Positions 10,095 through 21,982 are shown, counted from the stretch's first letter. The stretch: 64,000 bases of DNA from Silanimonas lenta DSM 16282 (GCF_000429065.1 NZ_AUBD01000009.1:96232-160231); one strand, 5' to 3'. The notes: generated by a model not told the origin, from the letters alone. Translations and numbers: made by a program.

Positions 10095-10692
10095 TGGGCC
10101 CCCCCGGGCGCGGTCCCGGCCGCAGGTAGCCATAGAGGTCGAACACCACGTCGATGCGGGTGTCGGTCACCGCCTGCCCCATGCCGAAGTAGCCGGCCAT
10201 GCTGTTGAGGGCGAGGTTGTCGATGAAGAGCTGCGGGCTGCCGCTTTCCAGGGCGTGCAGGAGCTGCCCCAGCAGGGCGGCGTCGCAGCGCAGGCGGATC
10301 TGCACCGTGACCCGCGGGTAAGGGTCGCGGGCTGGGGCCTCGAGGGGCGTGCGCGCCACCATCTCGCAGGCCAGCGGGTTGGGCGAGACGCGGCGGATGT
10401 CGGATTCGAGGCGCTGCACCAGGGCCGCGGTGGCGAGGTCCTTGTCCGGCTCGGCGAGGAACCCGGGGTTGGCCGCCTCGATTTCGCGCACCTCGCGCAG
10501 GCGGGCCTCGAGCAGCGGGATCTGCTGCCCTTCCATGCGCAGGGCAAGCTCCTCGTCACGCACTTCGGCGATCTTGCCGCCGAGCGCGCGCATCGGCGCG
10601 GTCCACCAGGGATGCACCAGCAGAAGATAGGCGAGGGCCAGCCCCAGGCCCAGCCAGAGCAGTGGCCGGTAGCGCTCAAGGACGGGGCGCAT
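10087..10692 (-). CDS. gspM: Type II secretion inner-membrane platform protein GspM
   Basis: A 201-residue bitopic protein: a short cytoplasmic N-terminus, one membrane helix at about residues 10-28 (LLWLGLGLALAYLLLVHPWW), a periplasmic coiled coil and a ferredoxin-like domain. Sequence conservation in this family is low; the call rests on topology, size and position between gspL and gspN. GspM stabilises GspL in the inner-membrane platform. The gene begins 17 nt inside gspL. Confidence 0.82.
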   Translation of the reverse strand: MRPVLERYRPLLWLGLGLALAYLLLVHPWWTAPMRALGGKIAEVRDEELALRMEGQQIPLLEARLREVREIEAANPGFLAEPDKDLATAALVQRLESDIRRVSPNPLACEMVARTPLEAPARDPYPRVTVQIRLRCDAALLGQLLHALESGSPQLFIDNLALNSMAGYFGMGQAVTDTRIDVVFDLYGYLRPGPRPGGPNA

Positions 10693-11812
10693 CGCGTCCT
10701 CCCGGCACCAGTTCGGCCACCACGGTGAAACCGTCGCGCCCGGTGGCGCGGTCCTGCTGCACCGTGCCCACCAGGGCCGGCCCCTTGAGGTAGGGCGAGG
10801 CCTGCAGGGTCGGCACCACGGTGCCGGCCGAGCGGGCGAAGCCGGTGAGGGTGATCCGCCCCTGCTCCACCGACAGGCGCTGGAGATGCACGTCGTCGGG
10901 CAGGCGGGCGCTGAGGTCGGCCAGCACCTCCAGCACCGTCGGCCGGGCGGCGCGCTGCTCGGCGAGGAAGTTGGCCGCCGAGGCCGCGGCCTCGAGCTGC
11001 TGGCGCAGGGCGCGGGCCTCGCGGGCGGTCTCGAAGGCGGCATCGCGCCCGGCCTCGAGCCGGGCCAGGGCGCGCTCGCGGTTGCCCAGGCTCAGCATGC
11101 CGGCAGCGAGCAGGCAGAACAGGCTCCCGCCCACCAGGGCGAGGCGCAGCATCGGCTCGCGGTCACGGCGCAGCGACCGGCTGGCCGCCGGCAGCAGGTT
11201 GCGGCGCCCTCCGGCACGGGCCGCGGCATCATCGACATCGACGCCGGCCAGCCGCCCGGCCAGCGGCCCCAGGGCCGCCAGCGCCGCCTCCAGCACGGCG
11301 CGCGGCACGACCACGAGTTCCGCCCGCAGCCGCCCTTCGGCAGGCTGCCGGGCCAGCACCCGGGAGGCATACACCACCTGGTCCGGGCTGAACGGGGTCT
11401 GGCGGTCGATCTCGTGGCGCAGCACGGCCTCGAGCTGGGCTTCCGCCGCCAGCGGCAGGGCCAGCTCGCGCCTCAGGGCCTGCGACGGCGGCAGCGCCAG
11501 CCAGAGCTCGCCCTCCACGCCACGGCGGTCGAGGCTGGCGGCCAGCGCGGCCGGCCCCTCCCCGCCTGCCAGCGGCAGCGGCGGCAGCGGAGTGCGGTCG
11601 GCGCCGGCCTCTTCCTCGAGCCGCAGTTCCTCCCCTTCCAGCCGCAGCCACAGCCGGCGGGCGGGCGGGAAACAGCGCTGTTGCCAGCCGGGCGGCAGCA
11701 GGGCCAGCAGGTCCTCCCACCAGGCCGCGAGATGGCGCGCGAGCGCACTGGCCGACCAGCGCAGGCGCAGGGTGTCCCAGTCGAGCTTGGCGGGAAGGGG
11801 GGCGGTGGCCAT
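10676..11812 (-). CDS. gspL: Type II secretion inner-membrane platform protein GspL
   Basis: A 378-residue protein with a cytoplasmic actin-like domain (about residues 1-205), one membrane helix near 222-240 (LRLALVGGSLFCLLAAGMLSLG) and a periplasmic PilN/GspL-like domain preceded by a coiled coil. GspL links the GspE ATPase to the membrane platform. The fold is recognisable from topology and the DRQTPFSPDQV segment shared with PilM/GspL proteins. Its ATG shares one base with the gspK stop codon (TGATG). Confidence 0.87.
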   Translation of the reverse strand: MATAPLPAKLDWDTLRLRWSASALARHLAAWWEDLLALLPPGWQQRCFPPARRLWLRLEGEELRLEEEAGADRTPLPPLPLAGGEGPAALAASLDRRGVEGELWLALPPSQALRRELALPLAAEAQLEAVLRHEIDRQTPFSPDQVVYASRVLARQPAEGRLRAELVVVPRAVLEAALAALGPLAGRLAGVDVDDAAARAGGRRNLLPAASRSLRRDREPMLRLALVGGSLFCLLAAGMLSLGNRERALARLEAGRDAAFETAREARALRQQLEAAASAANFLAEQRAARPTVLEVLADLSARLPDDVHLQRLSVEQGRITLTGFARSAGTVVPTLQASPYLKGPALVGTVQQDRATGRDGFTVVAELVPGGRDAPRP

Positions 11813-12693
11813 CAGTCCTGTTGTCCGTGGCGCCAGACCAGCGGCGTGTAGACCTGGCCGAGGAAGCCCCCCGCGCCGACGCGCACGGTGGTTTCGAGTT
11901 CGGCCATCGGCCCGTCGGCCCGCGCGGCGCGGCTGGAAATACTATACGTGCCGGTGCCGGAGGCGGCGAGGACGATGCCGCCGGGCAGCACCGGCGGCGG
12001 CATGCCGGGCTGCAGCTGCGCCCGCGCCGCCAGCACCTGCTCGATCACCGCGGGGGCCAGGCCCATGGCGGCCAGCACCGGGCGGTCGGCGAAGGCGAGG
12101 TTGGGCTGGGCAAGCCCGGTGTAGACCGTGAGGTAGGGCCGCACCTCGCGGTACAGGGCATGGCGCATGCCGAGCACCCGCTGCAGTTCCGACACCCGGG
12201 TGAAGGGCCGGTCGGCCGGGCCGTAGGGCAGGCCGGCCGCCCGGTACTCGCGGGCCTCGCCCCCTCCACCGGGGGAGACGAGGCCATCGGCATCGCGCCA
12301 GTCGACGATCGCCCCGGCGAGCTGCGCGGCCTCGCCCGCTCCCAGGCCGAACTGCTGGAACAGGCGGGCGAGCAGGCCGGCGTCGGCCACGTTGAGGTCG
12401 ATCTTGCCGCTCTCGTCCACCACCGCCACCCGCACCTCGATGCCGTCACCGAAATCGAAGGCCTGCTCGCGGCCGTCCGGCAGGGGCCGGCGGCGCTCGT
12501 CGATGGCGAGCAGGCGCGCCGCCACCGCCTCGATCCCGGCCTCGGCCGCATGCTCCAGTTCCACCCGCTGGCGCAGGGCCGCGGCCTGCAGGGCCTCGGC
12601 ATGGGCGTTCAGGGCGAACAGGCCGACCAGCGCCGAAAGCAGCGCCAGCAGCCAGAGCACCACCACCAGGGCCACGCCGCGCTGCCGCTTCAT
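11812..12693 (-). CDS. gspK: Type II secretion minor pseudopilin GspK
   Basis: A 293-residue tip pseudopilin. The prepilin leader MKRQRG is followed by VALVVVLWLLALLSALVGL; as usual for GspK the +5 glutamate is missing. The large globular domain contains the paired helix-hairpin-helix-like segments with INDLNVAD-type wording (KIDLNVADAGL, VDWRDADG) seen in GspK. Together with GspI and GspJ it caps the pseudopilus and interacts with substrate. ATGA overlap with gspJ. Confidence 0.92.
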   Translation of the reverse strand: MKRQRGVALVVVLWLLALLSALVGLFALNAHAEALQAAALRQRVELEHAAEAGIEAVAARLLAIDERRRPLPDGREQAFDFGDGIEVRVAVVDESGKIDLNVADAGLLARLFQQFGLGAGEAAQLAGAIVDWRDADGLVSPGGGGEAREYRAAGLPYGPADRPFTRVSELQRVLGMRHALYREVRPYLTVYTGLAQPNLAFADRPVLAAMGLAPAVIEQVLAARAQLQPGMPPPVLPGGIVLAASGTGTYSISSRAARADGPMAELETTVRVGAGGFLGQVYTPLVWRHGQQD

Positions 12694-13358
12694 TGCTCGC
12701 CCTCCCCCCGGCCATCGCGGCGCGCGGCCTCGGGCAGGCCGCCCGTCGCGCCCGAGAGGCTGTAGCGCAGCGGCACCACGAGGGTGGGGAAGGCCTGGCG
12801 CGGCTCGCGGAAGCGGGCCAGCAGCCGCACCTGGCTCGGCAGCTGGCCGATGCGGTCCCAGTGCGGGGCCCAGTCCTCCACCCGGCCATCGGGGGCGAAG
12901 CCGCGGGCCTCGAAGCGGGCCTCGGCAAGGCCCTCCAGCAGCACCTCGGGGGGGCGCTCGGCGCGCAGCGGGCCTTCCGGGGTCATCAGCCGGTGCTCGA
13001 ACACCAGCCGCTGGCCGCGCGGCCCCGGCTCCAGCCGGAACACCTGCAGGTAGGCCCCGCCCCGGCCGAGATAGCCCGGCAGTTCGGCCACCAGCTCCAC
13101 CCGCTCGCCGGACAGGCGCAGCAGGCGCAGTTCCTCGAAGCCCGCCGCGGGGTCGATGGCCTGCGGCAGGGCCAGCGAGAGCTGGCGGCGCAGGAAGCCC
13201 TGCACCGTGCGCACCCGGTCGCTCTGCATCGCCACACGCTCGGCCGAGGCGGCGGCCCGGGTGGCGCCCTGCACGATGCCGAAGGCCAGCGCCAGCCCGG
13301 TGGCCATCAGCGCCACCGCCAGCAGCAGCTCCATCAGGCTGAAGCCGCGCGCCCTCAC
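12690..13358 (-). CDS. gspJ: Type II secretion minor pseudopilin GspJ
   Basis: A 222-residue minor pseudopilin. It starts at a GTG overlapping the gspI stop (GTGA) and has a very short leader, VRARG, followed by FSLMELLLAVALMATGLA: the prepilin peptidase site with Phe+1 and Glu+5. The C-terminal domain is a beta-rich pseudopilin head. GspJ binds GspI and GspK in the tip complex. Choosing a later ATG would delete the processing site, so the GTG start is preferred. Confidence 0.92.
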   Translation of the reverse strand: MRARGFSLMELLLAVALMATGLALAFGIVQGATRAAASAERVAMQSDRVRTVQGFLRRQLSLALPQAIDPAAGFEELRLLRLSGERVELVAELPGYLGRGGAYLQVFRLEPGPRGQRLVFEHRLMTPEGPLRAERPPEVLLEGLAEARFEARGFAPDGRVEDWAPHWDRIGQLPSQVRLLARFREPRQAFPTLVVPLRYSLSGATGGLPEAARRDGRGEGEQ

Positions 13359-13831
13359 AGGTCCTCCGGCAGCGGGTAGAGCGCCCGCAGGGTGCGGGTG
13401 GCAAGGCGCTGCCGCGGCCCGCCCTCGCCCCACTCCAGCACCAGCGAGAGCTCGTAGAGCACCGGCTCGCCCGCATCGATGATTCCGCCCTCGCCCCCCT
13501 GTCCGGCGGGCGGCAGGGCCGCGCCGGGCAGAGGATCGGCCACGCGCCGCACCTCCAGCGTCCAGCGATAGCGCCCACCCTCGAGCTCGCCGCCGCGGCG
13601 GCCCGGCCGCAGGCGCTCCACCCGACCGAGGTTGTCGAGCAGGCTGCGGGCATGCAGGGCGGCCTCGCCGTGGCGCTCGGCATCGGCGACGTCGCGCAGG
13701 CCGTTCGAGAGGATGGACAGCAGCAGCACCGCCGCCCCCGCGAGCAGGGCGAAGGCGAGCAGCACCTCGAGCAGGGTGAAGCCGCGCTGCCGCCCCCCCC
13801 CACCCGTCCGCCGCATCACGTCCCGCCTCAT
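13355..13831 (-). CDS. gspI: Type II secretion minor pseudopilin GspI
   Basis: A 158-residue minor pseudopilin with leader MRRDVMRRTGGGGRQRG, cleavage before FTLLEVLLAFALLAG and Glu at +5. The leader is long for this family; a second in-frame ATG five codons downstream would give a shorter one. The first ATG is used because it makes an ATGA overlap with gspH. GspI nucleates the tip complex. Confidence 0.9.
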   Translation of the reverse strand: MRRDVMRRTGGGGRQRGFTLLEVLLAFALLAGAAVLLLSILSNGLRDVADAERHGEAALHARSLLDNLGRVERLRPGRRGGELEGGRYRWTLEVRRVADPLPGAALPPAGQGGEGGIIDAGEPVLYELSLVLEWGEGGPRQRLATRTLRALYPLPEDL

Positions 13832-14328
13832 CGCCCACCCGCCCCGCGCTCCACCCGCACCGCGCCGGTGAGCCAGTGCACGTCCACGTGCCAGGCCGCC
13901 CCCTCGCGCCGCAGCACGATGCGCCCGCCAGTGCTGCTGCCGTCGGGGAAGAAGCGGATGGCGGCGATGCCGGGGCCGGGCTGCTCCTCGCGCGCCACCG
14001 TGGCGCCGAGCTGCAGGGCCTCCGGCAGCCGGCCCTGGCGCCTGGGCGTCTCGCGCCCGGCCTCGAGGCTGCGCCATTCCCGGTTCACGGTGTCGATCAG
14101 GAACTGCTGGTCGCGCCCGCTGGCCAGCGCCCGGGCCCGGGTGGCGCGCAGCTCGGCCGCCACCGCGCCGGTGGCCTCGCGCAACTGTTGCCCCGGCAGG
14201 GCGCCGACGAGGGCGCCGGCGAACAGAGCAAAGGCCACGGCGGCCAGGCCCGCCACCACCAGCAGCTCGATCAGGCTGAAGCCCTGCTGCCAGCGGACGG
14301 CTGGGAAGCGGGCGGGAAAGCGCGGCAT
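13828..14328 (-). CDS. gspH: Type II secretion minor pseudopilin GspH
   Basis: A 166-residue minor pseudopilin. The prepilin signature QQG|FSLIELLVVAGLAAVAFALF with Glu+5 lies at about residues 18-40, followed by a GspH/FimT-type head domain with late strands (AIRFFPDGSSTGGRIVLRR) characteristic of this family. It starts 41 nt downstream of the gspG stop, the largest gap in the gsp block; the spacer contains a short A-run but no convincing terminator. Confidence 0.92.
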   Translation of the reverse strand: MPRFPARFPAVRWQQGFSLIELLVVAGLAAVAFALFAGALVGALPGQQLREATGAVAAELRATRARALASGRDQQFLIDTVNREWRSLEAGRETPRRQGRLPEALQLGATVAREEQPGPGIAAIRFFPDGSSTGGRIVLRREGAAWHVDVHWLTGAVRVERGAGGR

Positions 14329-14369
14329 CGGCAGGCCCGAGGAAAAAAACAGTGGCCCCCGGCGCCGGC

Positions 14370-14795
14370 TCAGGGGCGCACGAGGTCGGCGGCGGTGCTC
14401 TCGCCGCCGGGCTTGCCGTCGCTGCCGAAGCTCACCAGCTCGAACTCGCCGTTGCGGCCCGGCGTGCGGATCTGGATCGGCCGCTTCCACGGGTCCTGCA
14501 GGTCCTCCGCCTTGCGCACGTAGGGTCCGAGCCAGCCATTCACCCCGGGGTTGGACACCAGGGCCTCGAGCGAGGCCGGCAGCTGGCCGGTGTCCATGCG
14601 GTACTGCTCGACCTTCGAGGCCAGGGTCTCGAGCTGGGTTTCGGCCAGGCGCACGTTCGCCTGGTCGCGGCCGCCGAAGATCTGGCTGGCGGCGAAGGCC
14701 ATGATGGCGGCGATGATGCCGACCACGATCAGGATCTCCATCAGGCTGAAGCCCGACTGGCGGCGGGCGGCAAGGCCCCGGTGCATCACGCGCAT
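14370..14795 (-). CDS. gspG: Type II secretion major pseudopilin GspG
   Basis: A 141-residue major pseudopilin, building block of the pseudopilus piston. The processing site is QSG|FSLMEILIVVGIIAAIMAFAA with Glu+5, and the calcium-site loop and DPWKRPIQ segment of GspG are clear at about 100-110. The ATG at 14795 shares a base with the gspF stop (TGATG). A GTG one codon upstream (14798) would give a GTGA overlap and one extra residue, and cannot be excluded. Confidence 0.95.
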   Translation of the reverse strand: MRVMHRGLAARRQSGFSLMEILIVVGIIAAIMAFAASQIFGGRDQANVRLAETQLETLASKVEQYRMDTGQLPASLEALVSNPGVNGWLGPYVRKAEDLQDPWKRPIQIRTPGRNGEFELVSFGSDGKPGGESTAADLVRP

Positions 14796-16018
14796 CACAG
14801 CACTCCTGCGGAACTGGTGAGTTGGTAGATCGGAACGAGCACGGCCACGATGACGAGGCCCACCAGCACCGCCATCAGCACGGTGATGAGCGGCACCAGG
14901 GCCGAGAGCGCGCGCTGGATGGCACGCTGGGTCTCGGTGTCGAAAGTGTCGGCCACCTTGAGCAGCATGGCCGGAAGCTCGCCGGACTCCTCCCCCACCT
15001 GCACCATCTGTACGGCGAGACGAGGGAAGCGCTTGGTCTTGCCGAGGGCGAAGCCCAGACCCTGCCCGGTCTTCACGTCCTCGGCCGCCTGTTCGAGTGC
15101 CGCGGCCAGCGCCCGGTTCCCCAGCACCTGCGCGGCGATGCCGAGGCTGGCGAGCAGGGGCACGCCATTGCCCAGCAGGGTGCCGAGGGTGCGGGCAAGC
15201 CGCGCCGTCTCGTAGCGGGCCAGCAGTTCACCGAGGCGCGGGCGGCCCAGCAGCCAGGCGTCGAAGCGCGCCCGCGGCCCGGGCTGGCGCAGCTGGCGCA
15301 GCACGAGCAGCAGGCCGAGGGCCAGAGCGACGAAGGCAGGCAGCCAGTAATCGCGCACCAGCAGGCCGCCCGCCAGCACCGCCTGCGTGTACCAGGGCAG
15401 CACCACGTCGGTGCTTTCCAGGAGCTCGTTGAACTGCGGCACCACCACCCCGAGCAGGAAGGCCGAGACGGCCAGCGCCATCACCAGCAGCAGCACCGGA
15501 TAGACCAGGGCGGAAACCACCTGCGCCTTCAGCGCCGCGGCGCGCTCGAGGTAGTCGGCCAGCCGCAGCAGGGCCGGCTGCAGGCCGCCACCCGCCTCGC
15601 CGGCCCGCACCAGGTTCACGTAGAGCCGCGGAAACAGCCCGTGCTGCTGCTCCAGCGCCGCCGAGAGCGGCAGGCCGCCGCGCACTGCCTCGCGGATGCG
15701 CTCGACCACCCGCCTGCCCTGCGGGTGCTCGGGCAGGTCGAGCAGGGTGCCGAGCGCGCGGTCCAGCGGCTGCCCGGCGCCGAGCAGGGTGGCGAGCTGC
15801 TGGGTGAAATGCAGCAGGCCGGCCGCGTCCATCGCCTTTCGCCGGAACAGCGCGGCCAGGCCCTCTCCCGCCCCCTCGTCCAGCGTGGTGCCCACCTCCA
15901 GCGGCAGGTAACCCTGTTCCTGCAAACGCGCGACCACGTCTTCGGCGCGCGGGGCCTCCATGCTGCCGGAGAGCGTTTCACCAGCGGCGCTCAGGGCCTT
16001 GTAGCGGAAGAGCGCCAC
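14795..16018 (-). CDS. gspF: Type II secretion inner-membrane protein GspF
   Basis: A 407-residue polytopic platform protein with two repeated cytoplasmic T2SSF domains (about residues 70-195 and 275-395) and three membrane segments, the last at the very C-terminus (VLMAVLVGLVIVAVLVPIYQL). The internal duplication shows in the paired QLATLLGAGQPLDRAL and TLGTLLGNGVPLLASL wording. It contacts GspE and GspL and drives pseudopilus assembly. Only 4 nt separate it from gspE. Confidence 0.96.
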   Translation of the reverse strand: MALFRYKALSAAGETLSGSMEAPRAEDVVARLQEQGYLPLEVGTTLDEGAGEGLAALFRRKAMDAAGLLHFTQQLATLLGAGQPLDRALGTLLDLPEHPQGRRVVERIREAVRGGLPLSAALEQQHGLFPRLYVNLVRAGEAGGGLQPALLRLADYLERAAALKAQVVSALVYPVLLLVMALAVSAFLLGVVVPQFNELLESTDVVLPWYTQAVLAGGLLVRDYWLPAFVALALGLLLVLRQLRQPGPRARFDAWLLGRPRLGELLARYETARLARTLGTLLGNGVPLLASLGIAAQVLGNRALAAALEQAAEDVKTGQGLGFALGKTKRFPRLAVQMVQVGEESGELPAMLLKVADTFDTETQRAIQRALSALVPLITVLMAVLVGLVIVAVLVPIYQLTSSAGVL

Positions 16019-16022
16019 GCGA

Positions 16023-17762
<1,740 letters not shown>

Positions 17763-17842
17763 CGCCCAAGGGTAGCAGGGGCGTGTGGCGAAAAGCGGTC
17801 GCCGCGGGCGAGCCTAGCTGTCGCGTTCGATTCCACCTCGGG
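17763..17842. other. Upstream spacer of the gsp operon
   Basis: Together with the repeat that follows, this forms a 337-bp gene-free stretch between gspE and purL. Any gspE promoter should lie here or in the repeat, but I see no convincing -35/-10 pair on the minus strand. Bases 17798-17842 resemble the module at 50846-50887 next to the cytochrome gene. Confidence 0.4.
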
Positions 17843-18050
17843 GCGCCTGCCTCGTGCGGGCGGCGGTTTCAGGAGGCGAGCCTGCCTGCCGCGCGCGGCA
17901 TTTCGCTCTTCCCTCGGTCGGGGCACTCCTGCCCCGACTCGGGCGCTCGCCATCCTTGGGCTCGCTTGCCGCGAAACGCCACTCGCGGCGTCGCGGCTCG
18001 CAGCGAGACAGCCGGAGCGCCGCGCCCGCGGGGAGTGCGCCCTCGTGAGC
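17843..18050 (+). repeat. Dispersed intergenic repeat, copy A
   Basis: This 208-nt segment reappears as its reverse complement at 41431-41638, with no length difference and an uninterrupted 56-nt identity (17927-17982). Both copies carry a perfect 9-bp hairpin (here GTCGGGGCA / TGCCCCGAC at 17917-17938). Short open frames cross it, but there is no sign that they are genes: substitutions do not favour third codon positions and no ribosome site is seen. It lies between purL and gspE. Confidence 0.85.
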
Positions 18051-18099
18051 CCGGTCTGCGGAGGAGACGGCCCTCGAAGGAGCAGGCTGCCCTTCCCGC

Positions 18100-21000
18100 T
18101 CAGCCCACGAAGCGCCGCGCGTTGCGGAACAAGCGCAGCCAGGGCGAGTCCTCGCCCCAGCCCGCCGGCGCCCAGCTCAGCTGGACGGTACGGAACACCC
18201 GCTCCGGGTGCGGCATCATCAGGGTGGCGCGGCCATCGCGCGAGGTGAGGCCGGCGATGCCTTCCGGCGAGCCATTGGGATTGGCCGGGAATTCGTGGGT
18301 CACCCGCCCGTGGCCGTCGACGTAGCGCAGCGCCACGGCGGCACCGATGCGGTGGGCCTCCTCGGCAAAACGCGCGCGTCCCTCGCCATGCGAGACCACC
18401 ACCGGCAGGCGCGAGCCGGCCATGCCGGCGAGCAGCACCGAGGGCGAGTCCTCCACCAGCACCTGCACCAGCCGGGCCTCGTACTGCTCGCTCTCGTTGC
18501 GCACGAAACGCGGCCAGTGCTCGGCCCCCGGCACCAGGTCCTTGAGCTGCGCCAGCATCTGGCAGCCATTGCAGACGCCGAGGCTGAAGGTATCGGGGCG
18601 GGCGAAGAAGGCGGCGAACTGCTCGCGCAGCGCCGGGCGGGTGAGGATCGAGGCAGCCCAGCCGCGCCCCGCGCCCAGCACGTCGCCATAGCTGAAGCCG
18701 CCGCAGGCGGCGAGACCCTTGAAGCCCTCCAGCGCGAGGCGGCCTTCGATGAGGTCGCTCATGTGCACGTCGACGGCGGTGAAGCCGGCGCGGTCGAAGG
18801 CCGCGGCCATCTCGACCTGCCCGTTCACCCCCTGCTCGCGCAGGATGGCCACCCGCGGGCGGACGCCGGTGGCGATGTAGGGGGCGGCCACGTCCTCGGC
18901 GGGATCGAAGCCGAGCTTCGGCACGAGACCCGGATCATCGAAGCGCCGGCGCGCCTCGCGCTCGGTGTCGGCGCAGGCCGGATCGTCGCGCAGCCGCTGC
19001 ATGGCATGGCTGGTCGACCACCAGGCGTCGAACAGCTCGGCCCACGACCACTCGGCCAGCACCTTGCCCTCGTCGCTCACCCGCACCCGTGGCGAGGCCG
19101 AGGGGCGGCCGATGCGCTGGGCGCATTCGGTGAGGCTGTGGCGCTCCACGAGGTCAGCGAAGGCGGCGCGGTCTTCCACCGCCACCTGCACCACCGCGCC
19201 GAGTTCCTCGGCGAACAGGGTGCGGAAGGGATCGTCGCCCCAGCCGTCGAGCACCACGTCGAGGCCCAGGTGGCCGGCGAAGGCCATCTCGCAGAGCGTG
19301 GCGAAGGCGCCGCCGTCACTGCGGTCGTGGTAGGCGAGCAGCAGGCCCTCGTCGCGGGCGGCATTCACGAGAGAAACGAAATCACGCAGGCGCTGCGGGT
19401 CGTCGAGATCGGGCGGACTGCCGCCGAAAGCGCCGTAACACTGTGCCAGGATGGAGCCGCCGAGGCGCTTCTTGCCGGCGCCGAGGCCGATCAGCCAGAG
19501 CTCGGAGTCCACCCCGCGCTTCAGCTCCGGGGTGAGCTGGCGGCGCACATCGGCCACCCGGGCGAAGGCGCTGACCACCAGCGACACTGGCGAGACGCTC
19601 TTCTGCGCGCCTTCCGGCGCGGCGTACTGCGCCTGCATCGAGAGCGAGTCCTTGCCCACCGGAATCGCGAGGTCGAGCGCCGGGCAAAGCTCGAGGCCTA
19701 CCGCCTTCACGGCATCGAACAGGGCGGCATCCTCGCCGGGGTGGCCGGCGGCGGCCATCCAGTTGGCCGAGAGCTTCACTTCCTCCAGCGCCGCGATGGG
19801 AGCGGCGACCAGGTTGGTGATGGCCTCGCCCACCGCCATGCGCGCCGAGGCCCTGGCGTCGATCAGGGCCAGCGGGGTGCGCTCGCCCATGGCCATGGCC
19901 TCGCCGGCGTGGCCGTGGAAATCGGTGAGGGTGATGGCGCAGTCGGCCACCGGCAGCTGCCAGGGACCCACCATCTGGTCGCGGGCGGTGAGCCCGCCCA
20001 CGCTGCGATCACCGATGGTGACGAGGAAGCCCTTGCCCGCCACGGTGGGGTGGGAGAGCACCCGCAGCGCCGCCTCGCGCAGATCGAGACCGGCAGTGTC
20101 GAGCCGCGGCCAGCGCGGCGGCGCCACGCGGGCGGTATCGCGGTGCATCTTCGGCGGCTTGCCGAACAGCACCTCCATCGGCAGGTCGATGGGGCGGCTG
20201 CCGTCCGCGGCCTCCAGTACCAGCACCTCCTCGGCCGTCGCTACGCCGACCACGGCATAGGGGCAGCGCTCGCGGGCGCACAGGGCCTCGAAGACGGCAA
20301 GGTCGCCGGGCGCGATGCCGAGCACGTAGCGCTCCTGCGACTCGTTGCACCAGAGCTGCATCGGCGAGAGCGAGGGATCGTCGCTCGGCAGCTTCGCGAG
20401 CTCGATGCGGCCGCCGAGGCCGGCATCGTGCAGCAGTTCGGGGATGGCGTTCGACAGGCCGCCAGCGCCGACGTCGTGGATGGCGCGGATCGGGTTGGCA
20501 TCACCAAGGGCCACGCAGCGGTCGATCACCTCCTGCACCCGGCGCTGCATCTCCGGGTTGTCGCGCTGCACCGAGGCGAAATCGAGCTCCTCGCTGCTCT
20601 GCCCGCTGGCCAGCGAGCTGGCGGCGCCACCGCCGAGGCCGATCAGCATCGCCGGCCCACCGGCCACGATGACGAGATCGCCGGGGCGCAGGCCGAGTTT
20701 CTGCACCTGCGGCCGGTCGATCGCCCCGAGGCCGCCGGCCAGCATGATCGGCTTGTCGTAGGCGCGTACCAGGCCCGGCGTCCCGGTGGGCAGCTCGAAG
20801 CTGCGGAAATAGCCGGCCAGGGCCGGGCGGCCGAACTCGTTGTTGAAGGCGGCGGCACCGAGCGGGCCGTCGCGCATGATCTCGAAGGCCGGGGCCATGC
20901 GCGGATTGAGCGGCCGCGGCTGCTCCCAGGGCTGCGGAGCGCCGGGGATGCGCAGATGCGAGACGGCAAAGCCGGTGAGCCCGGCCTTGGGCTTGCCGCC

Positions 21001-21951
21001 GCGGCCGGTGGCGCCCTCGTCGCGGATCTCGCCGCCGGCGCCGGTGGAGGCCCCCGGAAAGGGCGAGATGGCGGTGGGGTGGTTGTGGGTTTCGACCTTG
21101 ATGCAATAGGCACTGTCGGCGAGCGGCTCGGCGCGGTACTCGCCGCTCGCGGGATCCGGGCGGAAACGCCGGCCCGGATGGCCTTCCACCACCGCCGCGT
21201 TGTCGCTGTAGGCGGTGAGGGTGTGCTGCGGCGTCGCGGCGTGGGTCGCCTTGATCATCTTGAACAGCGAGTGCGATTGCGCCTCGCCGTCGATGGTCCA
21301 GCTGGCATTGAAGATCTTGTGCCGGCAGTGCTCGGAGTTCGCCTGGGCGAACATCATCAGCTCGGCATCGGTGGCCGGCCGGCCGAGGCGGGTGTAGGCC
21401 GCCTGAAGATAGGCGATCTCGTCCTCCGAGAGCGCGAGTCCGAGGCGGACGTTCGCCTGCGGCAGGGCGGCAGGATCGATGTACTCGACGGCGCCGGTGG
21501 CCGGCACCTCGAACAGGGCCGCCGCCGCATCGAGGGACTCGACCAGGGACTGGGTCATCGGGTCGTGCAGTACCCGGGCGAGACGGCGCGCGGTCCCGGC
21601 ATCGGCCGGCCAGTGGGCGATGTCGAGGCGCAGGCCGCGCTCCACCCGCGCCACGGCATGGCCGGCGCCGCGCAGGATCTCGGTGGCCTTGCTCGACCAG
21701 GGGGAACGGGTGCCGAAGCGCGGCAGCACGTAGCGGGCCACGGCCCCCGGCGCCGGCGGCGTCATCGCCACGCAGCCCTCGAGGATGGCGCCGATGGCGG
21801 CGAGATCGAGGCGGGCGCCCGGCTCGGGCTGCAGCAGGTAGAGGTGGCGGGTGCCAGGCACCTCGACCGTGGGGTGGATCGCCCTGCACTCGGCCAGCAG
21901 GCGTTGGAGGCGGAAGGCAGACAGGGCCGGCAGGCCCTCGAGCACGATCAT
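18100..21951 (-). CDS. purL: Phosphoribosylformylglycinamidine synthase, single-chain PurL
   Basis: A 1283-residue enzyme of purine synthesis, converting FGAR, ATP and glutamine to FGAM. This is the long proteobacterial form: an N-terminal PurS-like domain, two AIR synthase-like lobes in the middle (with the [11 protein letters not shown] and [10 protein letters not shown] segments) and a C-terminal class I glutamine amidotransferase whose nucleophile is Cys1127 in GVCNGCQML, followed by the HGEGR and PHPER segments with the catalytic His/Glu. Length matches E. coli PurL (about 1295). It stands alone on the minus strand, 100 nt downstream of dsbC. Confidence 0.98.
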   Translation of the reverse strand: MIVLEGLPALSAFRLQRLLAECRAIHPTVEVPGTRHLYLLQPEPGARLDLAAIGAILEGCVAMTPPAPGAVARYVLPRFGTRSPWSSKATEILRGAGHAVARVERGLRLDIAHWPADAGTARRLARVLHDPMTQSLVESLDAAAALFEVPATGAVEYIDPAALPQANVRLGLALSEDEIAYLQAAYTRLGRPATDAELMMFAQANSEHCRHKIFNASWTIDGEAQSHSLFKMIKATHAATPQHTLTAYSDNAAVVEGHPGRRFRPDPASGEYRAEPLADSAYCIKVETHNHPTAISPFPGASTGAGGEIRDEGATGRGGKPKAGLTGFAVSHLRIPGAPQPWEQPRPLNPRMAPAFEIMRDGPLGAAAFNNEFGRPALAGYFRSFELPTGTPGLVRAYDKPIMLAGGLGAIDRPQVQKLGLRPGDLVIVAGGPAMLIGLGGGAASSLASGQSSEELDFASVQRDNPEMQRRVQEVIDRCVALGDANPIRAIHDVGAGGLSNAIPELLHDAGLGGRIELAKLPSDDPSLSPMQLWCNESQERYVLGIAPGDLAVFEALCARERCPYAVVGVATAEEVLVLEAADGSRPIDLPMEVLFGKPPKMHRDTARVAPPRWPRLDTAGLDLREAALRVLSHPTVAGKGFLVTIGDRSVGGLTARDQMVGPWQLPVADCAITLTDFHGHAGEAMAMGERTPLALIDARASARMAVGEAITNLVAAPIAALEEVKLSANWMAAAGHPGEDAALFDAVKAVGLELCPALDLAIPVGKDSLSMQAQYAAPEGAQKSVSPVSLVVSAFARVADVRRQLTPELKRGVDSELWLIGLGAGKKRLGGSILAQCYGAFGGSPPDLDDPQRLRDFVSLVNAARDEGLLLAYHDRSDGGAFATLCEMAFAGHLGLDVVLDGWGDDPFRTLFAEELGAVVQVAVEDRAAFADLVERHSLTECAQRIGRPSASPRVRVSDEGKVLAEWSWAELFDAWWSTSHAMQRLRDDPACADTEREARRRFDDPGLVPKLGFDPAEDVAAPYIATGVRPRVAILREQGVNGQVEMAAAFDRAGFTAVDVHMSDLIEGRLALEGFKGLAACGGFSYGDVLGAGRGWAASILTRPALREQFAAFFARPDTFSLGVCNGCQMLAQLKDLVPGAEHWPRFVRNESEQYEARLVQVLVEDSPSVLLAGMAGSRLPVVVSHGEGRARFAEEAHRIGAAVALRYVDGHGRVTHEFPANPNGSPEGIAGLTSRDGRATLMMPHPERVFRTVQLSWAPAGWGEDSPWLRLFRNARRFVG

Positions 21952-21982
21952 GGACCAGCGGATCCGGCGAGGCGGGGGGCGG

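Noticed and set aside
6490..10728. A 1412-codon plus-strand open frame opposite the gsp and permease genes
   Set aside because: Typical GC-rich antisense artefact: the minus strand encodes clear gsp proteins, and the plus translation is low complexity without motifs.
14796..14798. GTG start for gspG one codon upstream
   Set aside because: Possible, but the ATG sharing a base with the gspF stop is the simpler choice and changes only one residue.
17783..18325. Short open frames across the dispersed repeat, similar between copies A and B
   Set aside because: Similarity follows the DNA repeat, not codon structure. No ribosome sites were seen and the products are Arg/Pro-rich.
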